Source of the DNA: Novosphingobium sp049354825
GTDB taxonomy: Bacteria > Pseudomonadota > Alphaproteobacteria > Sphingomonadales > Sphingomonadaceae
Assembly: GCF_049354825.1 (NCBI RefSeq)
Contig: NZ_CP186480.1
Coordinates: forward strand, 248,001-312,000
Reading direction: 5' to 3'
DNA: 64,000 nt
Part shown: positions 1-8,319 of the stretch, one piece after another
How the letters are laid out: the number at the start of each line of letters is the position of its first letter
Numbering within the stretch: position 1 is the first letter of the stretch
The notes under the pieces: generated by a model
The model's input: the letters and a program-made list of their open reading frames with translations, nothing else
Database searches by the model: none
What the model was told of the DNA's origin: nothing
Made by a program: the position numbers and the translations under genes

Positions 1-461
1 CGGGTCTGACCTTCGACGGCGGGCTGCTCTATTACGCCTATCCCGGCGGCCACGTCGGCAAGGCGGAGTTCTTCGAGCCTTACGCCTCGCTGACCGGCGC
101 GATCGGCCCGGTTACCGCCAAGGCCGGCGTCGCCTATGCCTGGAAGCAGGCCGCGCTCGACTTTAACGCCGACGGCAAGAACGACGACAACGTCTATGTC
201 TACGGCGAGCTTGGCAGCTCGATCCCGAACACGCCGATCTCGGTACTGGGCCACCTGGGCTGGACCAAGGGCGCCCTCTCGCCCAAGTTCGCGACCGGGC
301 AGACCGCCGATTACGCCGGCGGGTTCGATTATTCGATCGGCGCCAGCGCCAATGTCTACAAGGGCCTGTCGCTGGGCGTCTCGTACGTCGGCGTCGATGG
401 GAATTCGATCAAGAAGTACTCGGACGATACGGTCGTCGGGACGATCAAGTACAGCTTCTGA
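1..461 (+). CDS. TorF family putative porin, C-terminal part
   Basis: The 5' end lies outside the window; the reading frame starts at base 3 and gives 153 codons to a TGA at 459-461. The residues alternate polar and aromatic positions as in outer-membrane beta strands and end in ...GTIKYSF, with the terminal phenylalanine typical of outer-membrane barrel proteins. Segments such as GLLYYAYPG, LDFNADGKND and SLGVSYVGVD resemble the TorF/Gcw_chp family (TIGR02001) of putative alphaproteobacterial porins. Its substrate is unknown. A strong hairpin follows it at 493-527. Family assignment is by remembered pattern; another small barrel family cannot be excluded. Confidence 0.7.
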   Translation, partial: GLTFDGGLLYYAYPGGHVGKAEFFEPYASLTGAIGPVTAKAGVAYAWKQAALDFNADGKNDDNVYVYGELGSSIPNTPISVLGHLGWTKGALSPKFATGQTADYAGGFDYSIGASANVYKGLSLGVSYVGVDGNSIKKYSDDTVVGTIKYSF

Positions 462-492
462 TCGCGGTTTCGCAGCGGGTCTGCGGGGTAGA

Positions 493-527
493 AGGGCCCG
501 CGCCGGGCACGCCGGCGCGGGCCTTTG
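493..527 (+). terminator. Rho-independent-type terminator after the porin gene
   Basis: A perfect 12-bp stem pairs 495-506 with 512-523 around a 5-nt loop, extended by A-T and G-T pairs, then a short TTT. It lies 32 nt after the porin stop and ahead of the glyoxalase gene. Confidence 0.65.
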
Positions 528-558
528 CCTGCCGGCAAGGCGCTGCTAGGCAGGTGCC

Positions 559-978
559 ATGACCAAATATCTCCACACCATGATCCGCGTCACCGATCCG
601 GCGGCGACGATCGCCTTCTTCGAGCTGATCGGGCTGAAGGAAACCCGCCGCTTCGATAATGAAGGTGGGCGCTTCACGCTCATCTTCCTCGCAGCGCCGG
701 GCGACGAAGGCGTCGCCGAGGTCGAGCTGACGCACAACTGGGATCCGCAGACGTATGACGGGGGGCGCAATTTCGGCCACCTCGCCTACCGGGTCGACGA
801 TATCTACGCGACCTGCGCGGCCCTTATGGCGGCGGGCCACACAATCCACCGCCCGCCCCGCGACGGCCATATGGCATTCGTCAAATCGCCCGACGGCATT
901 TCGGTGGAACTGCTGCAGGACGGCCACTTGCCGCCAGCGGAGCCTTGGGCTTCGATGCCCAACAGCGGGAGCTGGTGA
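559..978 (+). CDS. gloA: lactoylglutathione lyase (glyoxalase I), VOC family
   Basis: A 139-residue VOC-fold protein expected to isomerise the methylglyoxal-glutathione hemithioacetal to S-lactoylglutathione in the cytosol. The four metal-ligand positions of bacterial GloA are visible: H6 (YLHTM), E56 (EVELTHNW), H74 (NFGHLAYRV) and E117 (DGISVELLQ), matching the E. coli spacing closely. Length fits the family (about 135-145). ATG at 559 follows an AGG-containing stretch. It stands alone between the porin terminator and the convergent nhaA, whose stop is only 4 nt away. Confidence 0.85.
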   Translation: MTKYLHTMIRVTDPAATIAFFELIGLKETRRFDNEGGRFTLIFLAAPGDEGVAEVELTHNWDPQTYDGGRNFGHLAYRVDDIYATCAALMAAGHTIHRPPRDGHMAFVKSPDGISVELLQDGHLPPAEPWASMPNSGSW

Positions 979-982
979 CGGC

Positions 983-2176
983 TCAGTCGGCCTTGGCGGG
1001 TGCCAGGCGCAGCACGGAGTAACCGGCGATCCCGGCCAGCAAAGACCCGGCCAGGACACCCAGCTTGGCTTCTTCGACCAGCGCGGGAGCGGCCGGAAAG
1101 GCAAGCGCGCCGATGAACAGGCTCATCGTGAAGCCGATCCCGCACAGCAGGGCCACGCCCCACAACTGCAGCCAGCTTGCGCCCGCCGGCGGTTCGGCGA
1201 AACCCGTTCGCGCGGCAATCGCTATGGCGCCGAAGACCCCCAGTTGCTTACCGGCGAACAGGCCCGCTGCGATGGCCAGCGGCAGCGGTGCCAGCGCCGC
1301 GCCCAGGCCGGTCCCGCCCAGCGCCACGCCCGCGTTGGCAAGCCCGAAGATCGGAACAATCAGATAGGCGCTCAGCGGCGCCAGCGCGTGTTCGAAACGG
1401 AGCAGCAGGCTGTCGCCGCGGCGGCGCGGCGCGATCGGTATCGTGAACGCCGCCAGCACGCCGGCGACCGTGGCGTGGACGCCTGAGTGCAGCACCGCGT
1501 ACCACAGCGCCAGGCCGAGAATCGCGTATGGCGCCGGGTGCGAAACGCGCAGCCGTCCCAGGACCGCCATCGCGGCCAATAGCGCGGCGGCGGCGCCCAG
1601 CCAGGCGAGTTCGATCCCGGCGGTGTAGAACAGCGCGATGATTACCACCGCACCCAGATCGTCGACGATCGCGACCGTCAGTAGGAACAGCCGCAGCGAG
1701 GCGGGAACCCGCTTGCCCAGCAGGGCCAGCACGCCGACCGCAAAAGCGATGTCGGTCGCCGCCGGGATCGCCCAGCCGCGGCGCAGCGGCGCCACGTGGC
1801 CGGACACCGCCAGGTAGATCAGCGCTGGCACCGCCATGCCCGCCGCGGCCGCCAGCACCGGCAGGCGGCGTTTCTCGGCGCTGGCCAGGTCGCCGGTGAT
1901 CACCTCGCGCTTGATCTCGAGGCCGACGACGAAGAAGAACAGCGCCATCAGCGCGTCGTTCACCCACAAGTGCAATGTATCGAGCTTGGCGATCGGCGAC
2001 CACGCCAACGGGTGATGAAAGACGTCGTGGTAAGCCTCGCCCAGCGGCGAATTCGCCAGGCCCACGGCGATCGCGGCGACCACGATGAGCAGCAGCCCGG
2101 CACCGGCTTCGCCGCGGAACAGGCGGGTGGCGGCGGCGGCGATGCGGGTAATGGGGTGGCGGTTGCGGCGCAGCAT
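983..2176 (-). CDS. nhaA: Na+/H+ antiporter NhaA
   Basis: A 397-residue inner-membrane antiporter with about twelve hydrophobic helices. The residues that correspond to the E. coli ion-binding aspartates are present: D142 (PAATDIAFAVG) and the pair D172-D173 (AIVDDLGAVVIIALFY). NhaA exchanges Na+ or Li+ for H+ to keep pH and sodium balance. The start is ATG at 2176 (MLRRNRHPITRI). The 50 nt before it can form two competing hairpins, annotated separately as a candidate riboswitch-like leader. Convergent with the glyoxalase gene. Confidence 0.95.
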   Translation of the reverse strand: MLRRNRHPITRIAAAATRLFRGEAGAGLLLIVVAAIAVGLANSPLGEAYHDVFHHPLAWSPIAKLDTLHLWVNDALMALFFFVVGLEIKREVITGDLASAEKRRLPVLAAAAGMAVPALIYLAVSGHVAPLRRGWAIPAATDIAFAVGVLALLGKRVPASLRLFLLTVAIVDDLGAVVIIALFYTAGIELAWLGAAAALLAAMAVLGRLRVSHPAPYAILGLALWYAVLHSGVHATVAGVLAAFTIPIAPRRRGDSLLLRFEHALAPLSAYLIVPIFGLANAGVALGGTGLGAALAPLPLAIAAGLFAGKQLGVFGAIAIAARTGFAEPPAGASWLQLWGVALLCGIGFTMSLFIGALAFPAAPALVEEAKLGVLAGSLLAGIAGYSVLRLAPAKAD

Positions 2177-2229
2177 GGCCGCAAGCCTTGGCGGCTCATT
2201 GCGCCGTTGGCAACGCGCGGCGCAGCCGG
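2177..2229 (-). promoter_or_regulatory. structured nhaA leader, possible nhaA-I (Li+) type riboswitch
   Basis: On the minus strand two helices can form just before the nhaA ATG. One pairs 2191-2195 with 2178-2182 and encloses the AAGG ribosome-binding sequence. The other pairs 2219-2227 with 2193-2196/2201-2205 with a 4-nt bulge. They share nucleotides 2193-2195, so only one can exist at a time. Known nhaA-I motif RNAs occur upstream of proteobacterial nhaA genes; whether this matches that consensus was not testable here. Confidence 0.4.
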
Positions 2230-2323
2230 TTTAGGCGGTCCGCTGCATAAGTGTCCTTGAACTCTATGTATTTCCGCTTAGGCTGGGCCGCGTCGACAAG
2301 CACTGCAGGGCCACGAGCAGGGC

Positions 2324-3721
2324 GTGGCAGGGTTGCACGATTGGATTCCTATGCTGTCGTGGCTGCAGCTTGCCGAGCGCGAGCTGCTGATGTTCGCCGC
2401 GTTCTGGTTCACGATCGGGCTGGTCGATGAATTCGCCATCGACGCGCTGTGGGCCGTGCTGCGACTGCGCGGTCGCATCGTCACCGGGCGGCTGCCCGAT
2501 GGCTATGGTCAAGCCCCGCTGGGCCAGCGCATGGCGGTGTTCCTGCCCGCCTGGGGCGAAGCGGCGATCATCGCCACCACCGTCAGCGCCATCCTCCAGC
2601 GCTGGCAACAGGAGGAACTTCGCCTCTACGTCGGCGTCTACCGCAATGATGCCGCCACCCTGGATGCCGCGATGGCAGCGGCGCGCGGCGATCCGCGCGC
2701 GCGGATCGCCGTGCTCGACGGCTGCGGACCCAGCACGAAAGCCGACTGCCTCAATCGCCTGTACAGTGCGCTTGAAGGCGATGAGCACCGCGAGGGTGCC
2801 GCTTTCGGCGCGGTAGTTCTCCAGGACGCTGAAGACCTCGTCCATCCTGCCGGGCTCCAGCTGCTTGCCGAGGCGCTGCATGAGGTCGACTTCGCGCAAC
2901 TTCCGGTTCGGGCCGAACCGGTGCCGGGATCGCGCTGGATCGCCGGCCACTACATCGACGAGTTCGCAGAATCGCACGCCAAGGCGCTGCCGGTGCGCGG
3001 CGCGCTGGGCGCAGGGCTGCCGGCCGCCGGGGTCGGCTGCGGATTTTCGCGCGCGGCGCTGGGGCGGCTGGCGGCGGCGCGGCCCCAGGGGCCGTTCCAC
3101 GCCGCTTCGCTGACCGAGGATTACGAGCTGGGCCTGCTGTTGTCCCGCGGCGGGCGTGGCAGCCGCTTCCTGCGAATGCGCGACGCGGACGGTACGCTCG
3201 TCGCGACGCGATCGTGCTTTCCGCCGACGTTCGAGGCGGCGGTCCGCCAGAAGAGCCGATGGATTCACGGCATCGCGCTGCAAGGCTGGGATCACCTTGG
3301 CTGGCTGTCGGCACCGGTAGATCTATGGATGATGCTTCGCGACCGGCGCGGGCCGCTGACCGCGCTGGTGCTGGTGAGCGCGTACCTGCTGGCGGCGGTG
3401 GAGCTGGTGCTGGTAGCTGCGCACGCCCTGGGAATGCAGGGGGCTGCGCCCGAGGCCCCGCTGGTGCGCTATCTGGCCTGGCTGAGCATGAGCGCCTTCG
3501 CGTGGCGCGCCGGGGTCCGCGCGATCTCGACCACGCATGAGTACGGGCTGGGCGAGGGCCTGCTCGCGGTGCCGCGCATCGTCGTCAGCAACGTCGTCGC
3601 GATCGCCGCCGCAAGGCGGGCGCTTGGCGCCTACTTGCGCAGCCTGCGCGGCGCCGCGGTGCGTTGGGAGAAGACCGTCCACGATGCGCACCCCGCTCGG
3701 ATGGTGCAGGGCCCGGCATGA
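2324..3721 (+). CDS. NfrB-like inner-membrane family 2 glycosyltransferase, short form
   Basis: A 465-residue membrane glycosyltransferase resembling the N-terminal part of NfrB (phage N4 adsorption protein B), which polymerises and exports a surface glycan. Visible parts: an N-terminal membrane segment (about 15-48), a GT2 fold with the metal-binding QDAED at 167-171, the catalytic-base TED at 264-266 and the Q-x-x-R-W-type motif QKSRW at 309-313, then C-terminal membrane helices (about 347-440). It stops where E. coli NfrB (about 745 residues) continues into a c-di-GMP-binding MshEN domain, so that control domain is missing. GTG at 2324 or ATG at 2351 may start it. Its stop overlaps the next ATG (ATGA), whose product resembles the NfrA C-terminus. 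Confidence 0.8.
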   Translation: MAGLHDWIPMLSWLQLAERELLMFAAFWFTIGLVDEFAIDALWAVLRLRGRIVTGRLPDGYGQAPLGQRMAVFLPAWGEAAIIATTVSAILQRWQQEELRLYVGVYRNDAATLDAAMAAARGDPRARIAVLDGCGPSTKADCLNRLYSALEGDEHREGAAFGAVVLQDAEDLVHPAGLQLLAEALHEVDFAQLPVRAEPVPGSRWIAGHYIDEFAESHAKALPVRGALGAGLPAAGVGCGFSRAALGRLAAARPQGPFHAASLTEDYELGLLLSRGGRGSRFLRMRDADGTLVATRSCFPPTFEAAVRQKSRWIHGIALQGWDHLGWLSAPVDLWMMLRDRRGPLTALVLVSAYLLAAVELVLVAAHALGMQGAAPEAPLVRYLAWLSMSAFAWRAGVRAISTTHEYGLGEGLLAVPRIVVSNVVAIAAARRALGAYLRSLRGAAVRWEKTVHDAHPARMVQGPA

Positions 3722-4821
3722 CCGCCGCGCATGCCCGCCGCCGCGGCGAACCTTTGCTTGCCCTCGCGGTCATCATGGCAGCCTGGATCGGTGGCCGCGC
3801 AGCGACCTGGACCCCACTTGAGCATCTCGTGCCGCCCGGCCTCGTGGACGCTGCGCGCCGCGCCGCCGCGCGCGTGTCGGCGCCCGCGGTGCCGTTGGCT
3901 AGCGCTTCCGCAGCGAGCAGCGAAGACCCGTCGCCGCCGCACGGCCGCTCCGCGGCCGCGCCAGGATGGCAGGCACTGCCGCGGCTGTCGGCCCCGCCGC
4001 GCGCCGTGACGGTCGATCCAATCCCGCCGCTGCCACAAGCCGAACCGGTATCCGCCGACCGGACCGCCGGCGCGCACCAGCTCATGTGGATGGCGGCGGT
4101 CGCGCAACTGCCGTGGCCACCGTCGCTCGCGCAACCGCCGCTGCCTGACGCGCGCGGCCGCGCCGCGCCGCGCTGGTCCGGCGACAGTTGGCTGTTCCTG
4201 CGCCGCGGCAGCACCGCCGCGGTCGTTTCCGGGCCCGGCGCGGCCACGTACGGCGCCAGCCAGGTTGGCGCCGTGCTGCGCTATCGACTCGCACCGGGAA
4301 GCGCGCACGAGCCCGCTGTCTACTTGCGCGCCGCCTCGGCGCTGGCCGGTCCGCGACAGCACGAGGCGGCGGCAGGTCTCGCGCTGCGTCCCGTGGCAGG
4401 CGTGCCGGTCGCGCTCCTGGCCGAGGCGCGCGTAACTGCGGACGATGCCGGCGCGCGTGTCCGCCCGGCGGCGATGCTGGTCACGCAACTGGCGCCCTTC
4501 CGCCTGCCGGGCGGGCTCGACGGCGAATTCTACGCGGCCGGCGGCTATGTGGGCGGACGCGACGCTACGCCGTTCGGCGATGCGCAGGCGCGGGTCACGC
4601 GGCGGGTCGTGTCGCAAGGCCGGCTGCGGCTCGACATCGGCGGCGGCGCCTGGGCCGGGGGCCAGCGCGGCGCGGCGCGGGCCGACATCGGGCCGACCGC
4701 CAGCCTGTCGGTCCCGCTTGGCCCGGCGTCTGCGCGCGTGGCGGCGGACTGGCGCCTTCGCGTGGCTGGCGACGCACGCCCTGCAGCGGGTCCGGCGCTG
4801 ACGATTTCGGCGGGTTTCTAG
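3718..4821 (+). CDS. NfrA-like C-terminal domain protein (outer-membrane barrel)
   Basis: A 367-residue product starting at the ATG that overlaps the NfrB-like stop by 4 nt. It has an N-terminal hydrophobic anchor or signal (about 13-30), a long proline/alanine-rich linker, and from about residue 155 a region patterned like the NfrA C-terminal domain: SWLFLRRG, YGASQVGAVLRYRLAPGS, AAGGYVGGRD, GGGAWAGGQRGAARADIGP and a final ...ALTISAGF ending in Phe. E. coli NfrA (about 990 residues) precedes this domain with tetratricopeptide repeats, which are absent here. Together with the upstream transferase it probably exports a glycan; this is inferred from the family pair. Confidence 0.7.
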   Translation: MTAAHARRRGEPLLALAVIMAAWIGGRAATWTPLEHLVPPGLVDAARRAAARVSAPAVPLASASAASSEDPSPPHGRSAAAPGWQALPRLSAPPRAVTVDPIPPLPQAEPVSADRTAGAHQLMWMAAVAQLPWPPSLAQPPLPDARGRAAPRWSGDSWLFLRRGSTAAVVSGPGAATYGASQVGAVLRYRLAPGSAHEPAVYLRAASALAGPRQHEAAAGLALRPVAGVPVALLAEARVTADDAGARVRPAAMLVTQLAPFRLPGGLDGEFYAAGGYVGGRDATPFGDAQARVTRRVVSQGRLRLDIGGGAWAGGQRGAARADIGPTASLSVPLGPASARVAADWRLRVAGDARPAAGPALTISAGF

Positions 4822-4869
4822 TCGCAGCGGCTTTCCTGCCGCCAAGCAACCGCGTAGGCGGCAAAGCCG

Positions 4870-5784
4870 ATGGACGTCTATCTTCCCATCGCCAACTTGT
4901 CGGTCAATGGACTGGTCATCGTCGCGCTTGGCGCGCTGACGGGCATTCTGTCGGGCATGTTCGGCGTCGGCGGCGGGTTCCTGACCACGCCGCTGATGAT
5001 CTTTTACGGCATTCCGCCCACGGTGGCGGCCGCCAGCGCCGCCAGCCAGGTTACCGGCGCAAGCGTTTCGGGCGTGTTCGCGCATACCCGGCGCGGCGGG
5101 GTCGACTACCTGATGGGAGCCGTGCTGGTCGCCGGGGGCGTGATCGGTACCGGGCTTGGTGCCCTGCTTCTGGGGCTGTTCAACGCGCTGGGCCAGACCG
5201 ACACGGTGATCAGCCTGCTTTACGTCATCCTGCTCGGTTCGATCGGCTGGGTCATGGCGCGCGAGGCATGGCAGTCGCTGCGGGCCAAGCGCCTCGGGCA
5301 GCCGGTTGCCGCGCGCAAGCGGCGCCATCACCCGCTGGTCGCCAACCTGCCGATGCGCTGGCGCTTCTACAAGTCGGGGCTTTACATATCCCCCCTGGCG
5401 CCCCTGATCCTCGGCATGACGACCGGCATCCTGACCATGCTGATGGGCATCGGCGGCGGCTTCGTGCTGGTGCCGGTCATGCTGTATATCTTCGGCATGA
5501 GCGCCGGGGTAGTCGTCGGCACCTCGCTGTTCCAGATCCTGTTCGTGACGATTGCCAGCACGATGATGCACGCGCTGACGACGCGCGCGGTCGATATCGT
5601 GCTGTCGGCCATGCTGCTGGTCGGCTCGGTATCGGGCGCCCAGCTTGGCGCTTACCTGGCCCAGCGCGTTCCGGCGGAGAAGCTGCGCATGGCGCTGGCC
5701 GTCATCGTTCTGCTCGTGGCGGTGCGCATGGCGATCGGCCTGACTTACCGCCCGGACGAGATCTATTCGGTGGCGCCGCTATGA
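4870..5784 (+). CDS. TSUP (TauE/SafE) family sulfite or sulfur-compound exporter
   Basis: A 304-residue membrane protein with two related halves, each starting with the family's Gly-rich motif: GMFGVGGGFLTTPLMIF near residue 32 and LMGIGGGFVLVPVMLYIF near residue 195. About eight hydrophobic segments are visible. TSUP proteins move sulfite, sulfoacetate or other organosulfur anions; the substrate here is unknown. The stop overlaps the start of the TIGR02186 gene by 4 nt, the usual alphaproteobacterial pairing. It lies 48 nt after the NfrA-like gene and may belong to the same transcript. Confidence 0.85.
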   Translation: MDVYLPIANLSVNGLVIVALGALTGILSGMFGVGGGFLTTPLMIFYGIPPTVAAASAASQVTGASVSGVFAHTRRGGVDYLMGAVLVAGGVIGTGLGALLLGLFNALGQTDTVISLLYVILLGSIGWVMAREAWQSLRAKRLGQPVAARKRRHHPLVANLPMRWRFYKSGLYISPLAPLILGMTTGILTMLMGIGGGFVLVPVMLYIFGMSAGVVVGTSLFQILFVTIASTMMHALTTRAVDIVLSAMLLVGSVSGAQLGAYLAQRVPAEKLRMALAVIVLLVAVRMAIGLTYRPDEIYSVAPL

Positions 5785-6533
5785 AGATGCTGGCCGCCCT
5801 GATCGCGTTGATACTCCTGACCGGCGCCCGCGACCCGATCCTGGTGCCCGAAGTGTCGCAACCCCGGGTCGAAGTGCGCCAGGGGTTCACCGGCACGGAG
5901 CTTTTGCTGTTCGGCGCCATCCTTAACCCCGACGGGACGCGCGCCGGGCGCGACTACGATATCGTCGTTGTGCTCAAGGGGCCGACGCGCTCGATCGTCC
6001 TGCGCGAAAAGCAGCGCGTGGCCGGGATGTGGCTGAACGCTGCCAGTGCGGAGTTCCGGTCCGCCCCGTCATTCTATGCAGTCGCATCGTCGCGCCCGGT
6101 CGCCAAGGTGGTCGATGACAAGACCGCGGCGATCTACGAACTGGGCCTGCAGTGGCTGCAACTCTCCCCGATCGGGGCCTACGACCAGGCCAAGCAGGAC
6201 CGCTTCGCCGCCGGCCTGGTCGAGATGATGGCGCGCCAGGGTTTCTACAAGGAAGACCCGCTGGGCGTCAGCGTGCGCGACCAGGTGCTCTACCAGGCGC
6301 GGATCGCGTTGCCCTCCAGCGTCCAGACCGGGACCTACACCGCCGAGACGTTTGCCATCACGCACGGGCGGGTCGTCGCGTCGGCGACCGCGCGGGTTGA
6401 GGTGCGCAAGATCGGGTTCGAGCGGCTGGTCGCGCAGTTCGCCGATCGCGAAGGCTTTTTCTACGGGCTTCTGGCGGTGGCTGTATCGGTGGGAATGGGG
6501 GCGCTTGCCGGGCGGCTTTTCGCGCTGCTCTAG
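5781..6533 (+). CDS. TIGR02186 family transmembrane protein
   Basis: A 250-residue protein with an N-terminal signal-like segment (MKMLAALIALILLTGA), a periplasmic beta-rich middle (RVEVRQGFTGTELLLFGAI, DYDIVVVLKGP) and one C-terminal transmembrane helix (about 225-248). This architecture and its ATGA overlap with a TauE-like exporter match TIGR02186, a conserved alphaproteobacterial family of unknown function. The constant pairing suggests that it assists the exporter, perhaps as an extracytoplasmic partner. Confidence 0.8.
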   Translation: MKMLAALIALILLTGARDPILVPEVSQPRVEVRQGFTGTELLLFGAILNPDGTRAGRDYDIVVVLKGPTRSIVLREKQRVAGMWLNAASAEFRSAPSFYAVASSRPVAKVVDDKTAAIYELGLQWLQLSPIGAYDQAKQDRFAAGLVEMMARQGFYKEDPLGVSVRDQVLYQARIALPSSVQTGTYTAETFAITHGRVVASATARVEVRKIGFERLVAQFADREGFFYGLLAVAVSVGMGALAGRLFALL

Positions 6534-6641
6534 AGGCAGGCTCCGGCGCCGGGGTTAGGCGGATATTAACGCTCTGCCGCCTAGTGCTTCGGCCCTGCGC
6601 AGGGGTGGGTCGCCGCCGCGCGAAGGGGACAATTTCAAGCC

Positions 6642-8303
6642 ATGGATCAACCCGCCAGCCAGTCATTTGCCGCCGCCGACGCCGCAGCGGACGCGCCGGA
6701 CAACGCGCGCGACCCGATCGGCATCGTGCTAGAGATCGCCGGTTCGGGCAGCGCCATCGCGCTCGACCTGCAGCGGCTGCAGGAATGTTCCGGCGACGAC
6801 GATCCCTCGATCGCGCTGGCCGGCCAGGTCGGCAGCCAGGTCAAGATCCGGGTCGGCCATGGCTGGCTGCTCGCCAGCGTGCGGACGCAGCGCCAGGATT
6901 CCAAGACGCCCGGCGGCGTCATGGCTGCGATCGACTTCCTGGGCGAAGGCAACGAGGAACGCCTTACCGGCCGCATTCACGGCTTCCGCCGCGGCGTCAC
7001 CCGCTATCCGATCCCGGGCGCGCTGGTCTATCCGGCGACCAGCAAGGACCTGATGCAGATCTATGCCAGCGACGGGCGCGCAAGTGTCCAGATCGGCACC
7101 GTGTTTCCCACTCGCGACATCCGCGCCGGGCTCTACATCGATTCGATGCTGGGCAAGCACTTCGCGCTGCTCGGCTCGACCGGCACCGGCAAGTCGACCA
7201 GCGCGGCGCTGATCCTGCACCGCATCTGCGAGGCCGCGCCCGACGGCCATATCGTCATGGTCGACCCGCACGGCGAATATTCGGCCGCGTTCAAGAACAC
7301 CGGCAAGATCTTCGACGTGACCAACCTGAACATGCCGTACTGGCTGATGAACTTCGAGGAACACTGCGAGGTGTTCCTGACCACCACCGGCAACGACCGC
7401 AACGAGGATGCCGACATCCTGGCCAAGTGCCTGCTGCAGGCGCGCCAGAAGAACCGCATGGCCGAGACGATGGGCAAGATCACCGTCGATTCGCCGATCC
7501 CCTACCTGCTGTCCGACCTGACCAACCTGATCCAGGCCGAGATGGGCAAGCTCGACAAGGCGACCAGCAGCGCCCCCTTCATGCGGATCAAGAGCAAGAT
7601 TGACGAGATCAAGGCCGATCCGCGCTACCAGTTCATGTTCTCGGGCATGCTGGTGGGCGACACGATGGCCGAGTTCATCGGCAAGATCTTCCGCCTGCCC
7701 AGCGCCGGCAAGCCGATCTCGATCATCGACGTCTCGGGGGTTCCGTCCGACATCACCAGCACCGTGGTCGCGGTGCTGAGCCGGCTGGTGTTCGACTTCG
7801 CGATCTGGGCCCGCGACGAGAAGACCCGGCCCGTCCTGCTCGTCTGCGAGGAAGCGCACCGCTACGTGCCGAGCGAAAAGAACGCCGACGGCTCCAGCGT
7901 GGGCCGCATCCTGTCGCGCATCGCCAAGGAAGGGCGCAAGTACGGCATCTCGCTGGGGCTGATCACGCAGCGCCCGTCGGACCTGGCCGAAGGCGTGCTC
8001 AGCCAGTGCGGCACGATCATCTCGATGCGGCTCAACAACGACCGCGACCAGGCCTTCGTGCGCGCCGCCATGCCCGAGGGAGCGCGCGGCTTCCTCGATT
8101 CGATCCCGGCGCTGCGCAACCGCGAGTGCATCATCTGCGGCGAGGGCGTGTCGATCCCGACGCGGGTCAGTTTCGACGACCTGGAAGAGATGAAGCGCCC
8201 CGCCTCGGCCGACCCGTCGTTCTCGCAGCTGTGGAGCCAGTCGGGCGGCGAAGAGGAAATGGTCGAGCGCACCGTCCAGCGCTGGCGCGCCCAGGGCCGC
8301 TGA
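6642..8303 (+). CDS. HerA/DUF87-type ATPase
   Basis: A 553-residue cytosolic P-loop ATPase of the HerA-FtsK group. An N-terminal beta-barrel-like HAS domain (about 25-130) precedes Walker A GSTGTGKST at 178-186, the DPHGEYS motif and Walker B VLLVCEEAHRYVP; an arginine-rich region GRILSRIAKEGRKYGISLGLITQRP follows. HerA proteins are hexameric DNA translocases that often work with NurA nuclease; no nurA-like gene is nearby, so a DNA-repair role is only inferred. Start is ATG at 6642, 38 nt after an AT-rich stretch. It converges on the MATE gene. Confidence 0.8.
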   Translation: MDQPASQSFAAADAAADAPDNARDPIGIVLEIAGSGSAIALDLQRLQECSGDDDPSIALAGQVGSQVKIRVGHGWLLASVRTQRQDSKTPGGVMAAIDFLGEGNEERLTGRIHGFRRGVTRYPIPGALVYPATSKDLMQIYASDGRASVQIGTVFPTRDIRAGLYIDSMLGKHFALLGSTGTGKSTSAALILHRICEAAPDGHIVMVDPHGEYSAAFKNTGKIFDVTNLNMPYWLMNFEEHCEVFLTTTGNDRNEDADILAKCLLQARQKNRMAETMGKITVDSPIPYLLSDLTNLIQAEMGKLDKATSSAPFMRIKSKIDEIKADPRYQFMFSGMLVGDTMAEFIGKIFRLPSAGKPISIIDVSGVPSDITSTVVAVLSRLVFDFAIWARDEKTRPVLLVCEEAHRYVPSEKNADGSSVGRILSRIAKEGRKYGISLGLITQRPSDLAEGVLSQCGTIISMRLNNDRDQAFVRAAMPEGARGFLDSIPALRNRECIICGEGVSIPTRVSFDDLEEMKRPASADPSFSQLWSQSGGEEEMVERTVQRWRAQGR

Positions 8304-8319
8304 TTGGCGCCGGTGGGGC

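Noticed and set aside
3631..5571. 646-codon minus-strand frame opposite the NfrA-like and TSUP genes
   Set aside because: Low-complexity Arg/His/Gln-rich antisense frame without domains.
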